DNA of 12,495 bases from DATAEY01 sp045805565 (GTDB lineage Bacteria > Actinomycetota > Thermoleophilia > Solirubrobacterales > Solirubrobacteraceae): positions 1 to 12,495 of the forward strand of contig JBJMKZ010000021.1 of assembly GCA_045805565.1 (NCBI GenBank), written 5' to 3'. Each line of letters opens with the position of its first letter. Positions within the stretch are counted from its first letter, which is position 1. A model generated the notes under the pieces. The model did no database searches. It had not been told where the DNA came from and worked only from the letters and a program-made list of their open reading frames with translations. Shown piece after piece: positions 1-9,295 of this stretch. The position numbers were made by a program, and so were the translations under genes.

Positions 1-389
1 ATGTGGTACATCGGCGCGCGGGTCTCGCGGGCCTCGCGCTCGATGACGTCGGCGATCGTGGTCTGCGCCAGCATCGCTCGTGCGGCGTCGGCGGCGTCCG
101 CGAACACCCCCTCCGCGCCGGCTCCCAGCGTCCCGTCGAGCAGCTCGACGATTTCGAGCACGGTGATCGAGCCGGGCTCGCGCGCGAACGAGTAGCCGCC
201 CTTCACGCCGCGCTGGGAGCGCAGCACGCCGGCCCGCCGCAGGACCGCGAACAGCTGCTCCAGGAACTGGACCGGGATGTCGCGGCGCCGGGCCAGCTCG
301 CCGAGCGGCACGATCGCGCCCGGCCCGCTCCGGGCGAGCTCGGCCAGCGCGCGGACCGCATACGGGGACTTGGTGGTGATCGAGATCAC
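1..389 (-). CDS. Rrf2-family transcriptional regulator (partial, 3' end off left edge)
   Basis: This is a winged-helix DNA-binding regulator of the Rrf2 family, of which 129 residues are visible before the window ends. It opens with MISITTKSPYAVRALAELAR, the typical Rrf2 first helix. A helix-turn-helix follows at about residues 25-46 (PLGELARRRDIPVQFLEQL), then the wing RGVKGGYSFAR at 60-70. The dimerisation helix begins near residue 75 (ITVLEIVELLDGTLG). The GTG start is chosen because an AGGAG Shine-Dalgarno lies six bases upstream and the family motif begins exactly there. Members of the IscR, NsrR and RsrR type carry cysteines around residues 90-105. This protein has none there, nor anywhere in the visible part, so an iron-sulfur sensor of that type is unlikely. 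It may resemble cysteine-free members such as CymR. The effector and target genes are unknown; targets could lie off the left edge or be the divergent VanZ-like gene. Family assignment is strong. Confidence 0.9.
   Translation of the reverse strand, partial: MISITTKSPYAVRALAELARSGPGAIVPLGELARRRDIPVQFLEQLFAVLRRAGVLRSQRGVKGGYSFAREPGSITVLEIVELLDGTLGAGAEGVFADAADAARAMLAQTTIADVIEREARETRAPMYH
376..389. promoter_or_regulatory. 14-bp palindrome over the Rrf2 start codon
   Basis: The bases GTGATC-GA-GATCAC form a perfect inverted repeat with six-base arms and a two-base centre. It covers the first codons of the Rrf2 gene. It could be an autoregulatory operator, or a by-product of the codons for MISIT. 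No direct evidence decides between these. Confidence 0.25.
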
Positions 390-395
390 GGTCGG

Positions 396-400
396 CTCCT
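396..400 (-). promoter_or_regulatory. Shine-Dalgarno of the Rrf2 gene
   Basis: On the minus strand the bases AGGAG lie six bases before the GTG start at 389. This is one of the few clear ribosome binding sites in the window, and it fixes the start of the Rrf2 gene. Confidence 0.6.
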
Positions 401-416
401 ACGATGTCCGATCGTA
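400..416. promoter_or_regulatory. Symmetric operator/promoter between Rrf2 and VanZ-like genes
   Basis: The 17 bases TACGAT-GTCCG-ATCGTA form a perfect inverted repeat with six-base arms. Each arm reads TACGAT in its own direction, which matches the TANNNT shape of an actinobacterial -10 element. The left arm would serve the VanZ-like gene and the right arm the Rrf2 gene, so the two transcripts would start inside the same element and diverge. A dyad of this size next to an Rrf2 gene is also a natural candidate for that regulator's own operator. Both roles are inferred from sequence shape alone. Confidence 0.4.
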
Positions 417-913
417 TGGCACCCCCCGGCGCCCTCGTGCCTCCGAAGCGCCGACGCTCGCGCGCCGGCCGCCTGCTGCCGCCGGTGGCCCTGATGGCGC
501 TGATCTTCGTCGTCTCGGCCCAGCCGGACCTCAACTCCGGTCTGGGCGTCGTGGACTTCGTCGGGCGCAAGGTGCTGCACGCCGCCGAGTACGGCGCCCT
601 GTGGTGGCTGTGGCTGCGCGCGCTCGGATTCCGGCACCCGTGGCTGGCGGCGGGCATCGCCCTCGCCTATGCCGGCACCGACGAGTACCACCAGACCTTC
701 GTCCACGGCCGTCACGGGACGCCCGTGGACGTCGGCGTGGACGGGCTAGGTATCGCGATCGCCTGGTACCTGGACCGCAGGCTGCGGGTCAGGCGCCGGT
801 CACAGCCAGCCGCGCTCGGTGGCGACCAGGACCGCCTGGGCCCGGTCGACCGCGCCCAGCTTCCCGTAGACGTTGTGAAGATGGCTGCGGACGGTGCTGG
901 TCGAGAGCGATAG
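416..913 (+). CDS. VanZ-like family membrane protein
   Basis: This is a small integral membrane protein of the VanZ-like family, 165 residues from the chosen ATG. The family is named after the teicoplanin-resistance protein VanZ, and the biochemical role of most members is unknown. The family signature is clear: a first hydrophobic helix ending in SAQPDL, then KVLHAAEYGAL, then DEYHQTFVHGRHGTPVDV followed by VDGLGIAIAWY. Four membrane segments are likely. An in-frame ATG at 404 would add four residues (169 in all), but it lies inside the likely -10 hexamer, so the ATG at 416 is preferred. Neither start has a Shine-Dalgarno. The recognisable domain ends near position 800. The last 38 or so residues are low in hydrophobicity and are read through the antisense of the neighbouring HDOD-LuxR gene, which overlaps this one tail-to-tail by 114 bases. 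The family call is good; the start is uncertain. Confidence 0.85.
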   Translation: MAPPGALVPPKRRRSRAGRLLPPVALMALIFVVSAQPDLNSGLGVVDFVGRKVLHAAEYGALWWLWLRALGFRHPWLAAGIALAYAGTDEYHQTFVHGRHGTPVDVGVDGLGIAIAWYLDRRLRVRRRSQPAALGGDQDRLGPVDRAQLPVDVVKMAADGAGRER

Positions 914-1891
914 CTCCGACGCGATCTGCTTGTAGACCTTGCCCTGCGCGAGGCGCTTGAGCACCTCGACCTCGCGGTCCGACAGCGGGCAGGGGCCCAC
1001 CGGGCGCTGGCGACCCTGCTGGGGATGCGGCAGCTCGTAGAGCACGCGGCGCAGCTCGCCGGGCCCCATCCCGATCGTCCGGGCCGTCTTGAGCAGCTCG
1101 CGCGGGGCGACCGGCGCTCCCTGTCCATAGTGGGCGAGCATGTCGGCGAGGCGCACGAACGCCGCCTCGTCCAGGCAGTCGTCGGAGTGATGGCGCTCGA
1201 TCGCCGAGGCGACCGACTTGGGCAGTCCCCAGCGGCGGGCCAGGACCCCGCCCACCAGGGCGTGATCGACGCCCAGCTCCCGCCGCTCCTGCGCGACGCG
1301 CTCCTCGGGGGTGCGGGCGGTCCCGTGGACCTGGTCGGGATAGCCGGGATACGCGTGGAGAAGCACGAGCTTGCCGATGTCATGCAGCAGCGACGAGACC
1401 ATCAGCCGGTCACGGTCGGCGTAGCCCGTCTCGCCGGCCAGACGGTCCGCGGCGCGCTGGCAGGCCAGGGCGTGCAGGCGAAACCGCTCGGGCGCCATGT
1501 CCCATAGCCCGCCGCGCTCGAAGAAGTCGAAGGTGTGCGCCCGGCTGACGAGGGCCCGGACGGCGGCGGGCGACAGCAGTTCCGCGGCCTGGCCGATGCT
1601 TTCCACCCTGCGGCGCTGCTTGCCGGGCAGCTGATTGGCGGTGCGCAGGACGGCGATCACGAGCGCCACGTCCGACTCGACAGCGCTGACCAGGTCGGCG
1701 GTCGCGGTCCTATCCTCCCCGGACAGAAGCAGGACCCGGTTACGGGACTCCGCCAGCGCCGGAAACGCCTCCAGCGCCTGGAAGGCGGCGGTGAGCCGCC
1801 GCCCGTGTCCCTCGTTGTGGCGGTGCCTGACGCTCGCGTCGTGTGCGGCGGAGGGGTTCGACACGGCTCGAGCGGTGGACACTGGGCTCAC
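800..1891 (-). CDS. HDOD/HD-domain signalling protein with C-terminal LuxR-type HTH
   Basis: This 363-residue protein joins an HDOD-like sensory domain (about residues 31-260) to a LuxR/GerE helix-turn-helix (about 302-363). The HTH carries the hallmark stretches LSDREVEVLKRLAQG, KQIASELSLSTSTVRSHL and VYGKLG. The HD part shows H140, the H170-D171 doublet in LLHDIGK, H210, H234-H235 and D250. That spacing resembles a full HD-type metal-binding set, whereas many HDOD proteins have lost theirs. The GYP motif expected after the double histidine in c-di-GMP phosphodiesterases of the HD-GYP type is absent. It is probably a DNA-binding regulator whose HD domain senses or hydrolyses an unknown ligand. 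The GTG at 1891 has no good Shine-Dalgarno, and GTG codons at residues 4 and 10 are alternatives. The first 30 or so residues look disordered. It lies 75 bases downstream of gltX on the same strand and may be co-transcribed with it. Architecture is confident; function is not. Confidence 0.9.
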   Translation of the reverse strand: MSPVSTARAVSNPSAAHDASVRHRHNEGHGRRLTAAFQALEAFPALAESRNRVLLLSGEDRTATADLVSAVESDVALVIAVLRTANQLPGKQRRRVESIGQAAELLSPAAVRALVSRAHTFDFFERGGLWDMAPERFRLHALACQRAADRLAGETGYADRDRLMVSSLLHDIGKLVLLHAYPGYPDQVHGTARTPEERVAQERRELGVDHALVGGVLARRWGLPKSVASAIERHHSDDCLDEAAFVRLADMLAHYGQGAPVAPRELLKTARTIGMGPGELRRVLYELPHPQQGRQRPVGPCPLSDREVEVLKRLAQGKVYKQIASELSLSTSTVRSHLHNVYGKLGAVDRAQAVLVATERGWL

Positions 1892-1966
1892 GGGATGGGA
1901 GGGCCGACGCGATCGGGGGGCGCCTGGCCCTTGCCTATTCGGTATCGGCAGCGAGGGACGGACGGT

Positions 1967-3334
1967 TTAGGGGTCCGGCGGCGGTTCGGGGACCGGGACG
2001 CTGCGCTCGAGCGCCGCGTCGATGCGATCGAGCGTGCGCTCGCGTCCCAGCACCGCGACGCTCTCGAAGATCCCGGGAGAGACCGTGGTGCCGGCGATCG
2101 CCACCCGCAGGGGCTGGAAGACGTCCTTGGGCGTTACCCCGCGACGCTCGACGACTCCGCGCAGCGCCGCCTCGACCGTGTCCACGTCGAAGGGGTCGGC
2201 GGCGGCCAGGGCAGCGCGGGCCTCGCCCAGCACCTCCGCCGCCCCCTCGACGTCCAGCACCCGGGCGCGCGCGTCCGGGTCGTCGATGGGCCCGTCGTAG
2301 AGGAACCCCGCCAGGGGCCAGAATTCCGCCAGGGTCTGGATCTTCTCCCTGGCGATCGCCGCGCCGGCTCCCAGCCCGTCGCGGCCGGTGAAGCGCTCCA
2401 GCCGCTCGGTCAGCTCCGGCGCCGCCAGCTCACGCAGGTATCTGCCGTTCATCCAGCGCAGCTTGCGCTCGTCGAACACGGCCGGTGAGCGCGACACTCC
2501 GCTCAGGGAGAACCTGCGCCGCAGCTCGTCGGTGGACAGGATCGTGTCGTCGCCGTGGCCCCAGCCCAGCAGGGCGAGATAGTTGCGCACCGCCTCGGGG
2601 AGGTAACCGCGGTCGCGCAGATCCTGGACCGACGTCGCCCCGTGACGCTTGGACAGCTTCCTGCCGTCGGGGCCCAGCAGCAGCGGCAGGTGCGCATAGG
2701 TCGGCGGGGCCTGGCCGAGCGCCTCGAAGACCAGCAGCTGCTTGGGGGTGTTGGAGAGGTGGTCCTCACCACGCACGACATGGCTGATGCGCGCGTCGAG
2801 GTCGTCGACCGCGACCGCGAAGTTGTAGAGCACCGAGCCGTCCGCCCTGGCCACGACCGGGTCGTCGAGATGCCAGTGCTCGAAGGTCACCGGGCCGCGG
2901 ATGACGTCCTCGAACGTGGTGGCGCCCTCGTCGGGCACGCGCAGCCGGATCGCGCCTTCAGGCTCGGCCTTGCCGCGGAAGCCGCGATCGGCTCCGTGCT
3001 CGACCTTCCACGCCGCCACGTCCTGCGCGGTCGCGGTCGAGCGGTAGGCGCGCCCGGCGTGCAGCAACTCCACCAGCACCTCCTGGTGGCGGGGCGCCCG
3101 GGCCGATTGGAAGATGGCGCCCTCGTCCCAGTCGAGCTCCAGCCAGGCCAGTGCGTCCAGGATCCGCTCGATGTTCTCGGGGGTCGAGCGCTCCGGGTCG
3201 GTGTCCTCCATGCGCAGGACGAGCTCGCCGCCCTGCGGCCCTCGGGCCAGCAGCCAGTTGTACAGGGCGGTGCGCGCCCCCCCGATGTGCAGCGCGCCGG
3301 TCGGCGACGGCGCGAATCGCAGCCTCATGCTCAT
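1967..3334 (-). CDS. gltX: Glutamyl-tRNA synthetase
   Basis: This cytoplasmic class I aminoacyl-tRNA synthetase charges tRNA-Glu with glutamate. The 455-residue product is close to the usual bacterial length. Counting from the ATG at 3328, RFAPSPTG and the HIGH-type motif HIGG lie at residues 4-17. The RGEDHLSNTPKQ stretch begins at 187, and the KMSKS-type motif KLSKR is at 224-228. The C-terminal anticodon-binding domain follows to the TAA stop. The two close start codons, 3334 and 3328, are both plausible. Longer upstream starts would run into nfo and give a non-family N-terminus. The protein contains no cysteine, so the Cys-type zinc site known in E. coli GluRS is absent; the equivalent region reads YRSTATAQDV. 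Whether it also charges tRNA-Gln cannot be decided here. Only 11 bases separate it from the divergent nfo start. Confidence 0.95.
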   Translation of the reverse strand: MSMRLRFAPSPTGALHIGGARTALYNWLLARGPQGGELVLRMEDTDPERSTPENIERILDALAWLELDWDEGAIFQSARAPRHQEVLVELLHAGRAYRSTATAQDVAAWKVEHGADRGFRGKAEPEGAIRLRVPDEGATTFEDVIRGPVTFEHWHLDDPVVARADGSVLYNFAVAVDDLDARISHVVRGEDHLSNTPKQLLVFEALGQAPPTYAHLPLLLGPDGRKLSKRHGATSVQDLRDRGYLPEAVRNYLALLGWGHGDDTILSTDELRRRFSLSGVSRSPAVFDERKLRWMNGRYLRELAAPELTERLERFTGRDGLGAGAAIAREKIQTLAEFWPLAGFLYDGPIDDPDARARVLDVEGAAEVLGEARAALAAADPFDVDTVEAALRGVVERRGVTPKDVFQPLRVAIAGTTVSPGIFESVAVLGRERTLDRIDAALERSVPVPEPPPDP

Positions 3335-3337
3335 ACT
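3332..3337 (+). promoter_or_regulatory. Possible -10 element of nfo
   Basis: CATACT on the plus strand matches the -10 consensus TATAAT at four of six bases. It ends eight bases before the nfo ATG. It lies over the first codons of gltX, so the two promoters would overlap. This is weak evidence on its own. Confidence 0.25.
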
Positions 3338-3345
3338 GGGGGCCG

Positions 3346-3351
3346 ATGCTA
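3346..3351 (-). promoter_or_regulatory. Candidate -10 element of gltX
   Basis: TAGCAT on the minus strand ends 11 bases before the gltX ATG at 3334 and would give a very short leader. It coincides exactly with the first two codons of nfo. The same hexamer precedes dnaE. No consensus -35 was recognised. Confidence 0.35.
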
Positions 3352-4209
3352 GTGGGCGCTCACGTGTCACCCGCCGGGGGCCCGGCCAGGGCGGTCGAGC
3401 GTGGCAGCGAGCGGGCCGCACGGGCCATCCAGTTCTTCAATCAGAACCCGCGCGCGTGGCGGGCGCGCGAGTACACCGACGAGGAGGTCGCGGCGTTCCA
3501 CGCGGCCCAGGCGCAGGCCGACGTCGAGGCCACCCTCATCCACGCGGTATACCTGATCAACTGCGCCAGCGAGGACGCGGAGATCTGCCGCAAGTCGCTG
3601 GCCTCGCTGACCATCGCGCTGCGCTGCGGCGACTCGATCGGAGCCCGCGGCGTGGTCCTTCACGCCGGCTCGGCGCTGACCGGCTCCGTGGACCGCGCGA
3701 TCGCCCGGACGGGCGACATGATCGCCGAGGCGCTGGCCGAGTCCGAGCGCTGCCCGCTGCACCTCGAGAACACGGCCGGCGCGGGCGGGACGCTGGGACG
3801 TTCGTTCGACGAGCTCGCCCGCCTGATCGAGGCGACAGGGGCGAGCGAGCGAATCGGGCTGTGCCTGGACTCGTGCCACCTGCTGGCGTCGGGCTACGAC
3901 ATCCGCAGCGCCGAGGGGCTGGCTGACGTGCTGGCGCAGTTCGACGGCAAGGTCGGCCTGGAGCGCCTGGGCTCGCTGCATGTCAACGACTCAAGGTCGC
4001 CGCTGGGCTCCAACGTCGACCGCCACGCCCCGCTGGGCGACGGCGAGCTCGGAGCCGAGGGCTGCGCGGTGTTCCTTTCCGAGCCGCGCTTCGAGGCTCT
4101 GCCCGCGGTGTTCGAGGGGCCCGGGGTCGAGGGCAAGGCGCCCGCGGTGGCCGACGTGCGCAAGGCGCTCGCCCTGCGCCAGCAGGGTCTGGCCGCGCGC
4201 GGCGCCTGA
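3346..4209 (+). CDS. nfo: Endonuclease IV (AP endonuclease)
   Basis: This DNA repair enzyme cleaves the backbone 5' of abasic sites in base excision repair, using a trinuclear zinc centre. The 287-residue product matches the family length and starts with the typical MLVGAHVSPAGG. All nine expected metal ligands can be placed: H66 (LIHAVYLIN), H106 (VVLHAG), E141 (HLENTAG), D175 and H178 (LCLDSCHLLASGYD), H212 (SLHVND), D225 and H227 (NVDRHAPLG), and E257. The last motif reads VFEGPG rather than the more common LETP-type ending, but it keeps the glutamate. FFNQNPRAW near residue 30 is also a family signature. The ATG at 3346 is fixed by the conserved N-terminus. It has no convincing Shine-Dalgarno, only a run of Gs. 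The gene diverges from gltX and ends 21 bases from the convergent M28 peptidase gene. Confidence 0.95.
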   Translation: MLVGAHVSPAGGPARAVERGSERAARAIQFFNQNPRAWRAREYTDEEVAAFHAAQAQADVEATLIHAVYLINCASEDAEICRKSLASLTIALRCGDSIGARGVVLHAGSALTGSVDRAIARTGDMIAEALAESERCPLHLENTAGAGGTLGRSFDELARLIEATGASERIGLCLDSCHLLASGYDIRSAEGLADVLAQFDGKVGLERLGSLHVNDSRSPLGSNVDRHAPLGDGELGAEGCAVFLSEPRFEALPAVFEGPGVEGKAPAVADVRKALALRQQGLAARGA

Positions 4210-4230
4210 CCGCCGCCGCGCCCGCCGCGC

Positions 4231-5451
4231 TCAGCCCGGCGCCGCCAGCTCCCGGATCAGCGCGTGTGCCAACGCCACCGCGCGCGACACCGTGCGGTAG
4301 TCCACGTTCTCCGGCGTGTCGGTCATCTGGTGGTAGTTGCTGAGCGCCTTGTGGCGATCCATCGAGGCCAGAGTCGCCGTCGGGTACCCGGCGCGGCTGG
4401 GGATCACCGAGTCCGTGCTCGAGCGGGCGCGCATGCCGCGGCGCATCGGCACGCCCGCCCGCTCGGCGACGCGGGCGACCTGGTCGCGGAAGCTGCGGGC
4501 GTGGTAGTCCTCCATGACCAGCGGCCCCTCGCCCTCGAGCAGGATCAGCTCCGGCGAGCCGACGGTGTCGAAGTTGAGCACCCAGGTGCGCTCGCGATCG
4601 AGCGCGGGAAAGTGACGCGCGGCGAACGAGCGGATCCCGCCCTGGAGCGTCTCCTCGGAGCCACACGACACCAGCAGCACGCGCAGCCCCGGCACCGGCT
4701 GGTCTCGCAGCGCCTCGGCGACGGCGGCCAGCGACGCCACGCCGGTCAGGTTGTCGTTGGCGCCGGGGCTGACCGGGCTGCTGGCGATGTCGGCGAAGGC
4801 GGCGGTGGCCAGCAGGCACCCCACCAGACCGACGCGCGCGAACCCGCGCCTCGCCGTCGCCGCGCCGAGCGCCACCAGCGCCGGGGATGCGACGACCGGC
4901 CACCACTGGGGGATCCCGGTGTCGATTCGCTCGACGATGCCGGGGAACGCCTCGGCGAGCGCGCGCTGGAAGGTCTGGTCGAAGGCCAGCCCGGTGGGCG
5001 CCGCGTCGTGATGGGCGAGCAGCACCAGCGTGCGGTCGGCATCCCGGTCGCCCGCCTCCGCGACGACGTTCCAGGTCGGTTTCTGGTGCATCGTCACGCG
5101 GCGGAACAGGCGTGGGCCGTTGGAGATGTCGTCGGCCATGGCCGCCGCGATGGCCGCCGCGCCGACCGCCGCCGCCGCTCTGCCGCGCCGCGTCAGCGCG
5201 ATCAGCCCGGCCGCCGCGCCGAGCGCGCTGAGTCCGGCCAGGGGTCGCGCATAGCTCTCGTAGGAGCGCTCCTCCTCGATGCGCGCGGTACACCCGGCGC
5301 GCTCCAGGCGCGCGGCGATCCACTCGGCGGCCTCACGCTCCCCGGGCGAGTTCGGTGCCCGGTCGACGGCCGCCAGGGCCTCGACGGTGGCCCGCAGGTC
5401 GGCCTCCTGCGGTGTTGTCTCGGTGGTGGACGCTGGCGGCTCGGCGGCCAT
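4231..5451 (-). CDS. M28-family zinc metallopeptidase with membrane segments
   Basis: This 406-residue protein is related to the M28 aminopeptidases, which use two zinc ions to remove N-terminal residues or similar groups. The ligand set is visible: H147 and D149 (LLAHHDA), the bridging D233 (GANDNLTG), the catalytic pair E266-E267 (CGSEETLQGG), D295 (NFDTVG), and H374 in YHQMTDTPENVD. Hydrophobic stretches lie at about residues 71-86 and 92-106, and again at about 187-199 and 204-222. In each pair the two stretches are separated by a basic turn (TRRGR, ARRGFAR), which suggests two membrane hairpins. The second hairpin interrupts the peptidase fold between the first two zinc ligands. There is no classical signal peptide. 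The substrate is unknown. The gene begins 25 bases after dnaE on the same strand and may be co-transcribed, although a TAGGGT hexamer nine bases before its ATG could be its own promoter element. Confidence 0.88.
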   Translation of the reverse strand: MAAEPPASTTETTPQEADLRATVEALAAVDRAPNSPGEREAAEWIAARLERAGCTARIEEERSYESYARPLAGLSALGAAAGLIALTRRGRAAAAVGAAAIAAAMADDISNGPRLFRRVTMHQKPTWNVVAEAGDRDADRTLVLLAHHDAAPTGLAFDQTFQRALAEAFPGIVERIDTGIPQWWPVVASPALVALGAATARRGFARVGLVGCLLATAAFADIASSPVSPGANDNLTGVASLAAVAEALRDQPVPGLRVLLVSCGSEETLQGGIRSFAARHFPALDRERTWVLNFDTVGSPELILLEGEGPLVMEDYHARSFRDQVARVAERAGVPMRRGMRARSSTDSVIPSRAGYPTATLASMDRHKALSNYHQMTDTPENVDYRTVSRAVALAHALIRELAAPG

Positions 5452-5460
5452 GGGCCGCCA

Positions 5461-5466
5461 ACCCTA
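5461..5466 (-). promoter_or_regulatory. Possible -10 element of the M28 peptidase gene
   Basis: TAGGGT on the minus strand lies in the 25-base gap after dnaE and ends nine bases before the ATG at 5451. There is no good Shine-Dalgarno at normal spacing. It fits the TANNNT pattern seen before other genes here, but it could be chance. Confidence 0.25.
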
Positions 5467-5476
5467 ACGCCCGCCC

Positions 5477-8992
<3,516 letters not shown>

Positions 8993-9001
8993 GAGGCGCC
9001 C

Positions 9002-9007
9002 ATGCTA
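9002..9007 (-). promoter_or_regulatory. Candidate -10 element of dnaE
   Basis: TAGCAT on the minus strand ends nine bases before the dnaE ATG and is identical to the hexamer before gltX. No Shine-Dalgarno is present between it and the start codon, which suggests a leaderless or nearly leaderless transcript. No consensus -35 was recognised. Confidence 0.4.
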
Positions 9008-9028
9008 GGTGTCCAGGCGGATGGCGCC

Positions 9029-9066
9029 CGGCCGGTTTCCCGCTGCCAGCGGGCATTCGCCGGCCG
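9029..9066 (-). terminator. Two-level GC hairpin between the small membrane-protein gene and dnaE
   Basis: Seven-base outer arms CGGCCGG (9029-9035) and CCGGCCG (9060-9066) enclose a perfect six-base hairpin, CCCGCT (9039-9044) and AGCGGG (9048-9053), with a three-base loop. It starts 14 bases after the stop codon of the upstream small gene. It has no U-tract, so it is at best an actinobacterial-style terminator or a partial stop before the dnaE promoter. Another structural role is possible. Confidence 0.35.
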
Positions 9067-9080
9067 CCGACGCCGGCGCT

Positions 9081-9254
9081 TCAGTCCGGACTCGCCGCCA
9101 GCCGGCGGCCGCCCAGCAGCAGCGCGACGAGCACCAGAACCACAGCGGTCGCGGCCGCGACCTTGCGCGGCGCGTCCCCGTAGCGGCGGCGCAGGTACCA
9201 CCTCGCCCCCTTCCAGACCACGAAGCCGAGAACCTGGTAGCCGAAGCGGTTCAC
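9081..9254 (-). CDS. Small single-pass membrane protein, unknown function
   Basis: This 57-residue open reading frame fills most of the gap between argG and dnaE. Its product starts MNRFGYQVLGFVVWKGARWY. A strongly basic stretch follows (LRRRYGDAPRK, residues 21-31), then one hydrophobic segment at about 32-48 and a short tail ending AASPD. The positive-inside rule would place the N-terminus in the cytoplasm. I do not recognise a named family. Two features support a real gene: a sensible amphipathic-basic-membrane layout, and good start signals. AGGA lies seven bases before the GTG at 9254, and TAGGAT ends six bases before it, an ideal distance for a leaderless -10. It starts 41 bases after argG. 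The role is unknown; a membrane-anchored accessory protein is only a guess. Confidence 0.65.
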   Translation of the reverse strand: MNRFGYQVLGFVVWKGARWYLRRRYGDAPRKVAAATAVVLVLVALLLGGRRLAASPD

Positions 9255-9260
9255 GGCGCG

Positions 9261-9266
9261 ATCCTA
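9261..9266 (-). promoter_or_regulatory. Candidate -10 element or Shine-Dalgarno of the small membrane-protein gene
   Basis: TAGGAT on the minus strand ends six bases before the GTG start. It can be read as a leaderless -10 element or as containing an AGGA ribosome binding site. The two readings cannot be separated from sequence alone. Confidence 0.35.
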
Positions 9267-9267
9267 C

Positions 9268-9287
9268 CTCGCGCGCGCAGGCGCGAG
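9268..9287 (-). terminator. Hairpin after argG without U-tract
   Basis: A perfect seven-base stem CTCGCGC (9268-9274) and GCGCGAG (9281-9287) with a six-base loop lies nine bases downstream of the argG stop codon. It has no run of T after it, so termination would be weak. It could separate argG from the small downstream gene. Confidence 0.3.
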
Positions 9288-9295
9288 CCGGCCGC

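Noticed and set aside
1892..1966. Promoter or terminator in the 75-base gap between gltX and the HDOD-LuxR gene
   Set aside because: Only a five-base GGGCC/GGCCC repeat with a 20-base loop and no convincing -10 at a suitable distance were seen. Nothing here can be supported.
2555..3352. Plus-strand open frame opposite gltX
   Set aside because: No recognisable motif, and the sense frame encodes complete GluRS signatures.
4201..4243. Possible bidirectional terminator between nfo and the M28 gene
   Set aside because: GGCGCC arms flank both stop codons, but the stem needs a four-base bulge and a long loop, and it has no T-run. This is too weak to call.
3983..5323. Minus-strand open frame of 446 residues overlapping the M28 gene and the end of nfo
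   Set aside because: It is in another frame of the M28 gene and dominated by Arg, Gly and Ala. The M28 frame carries all the zinc-ligand motifs.
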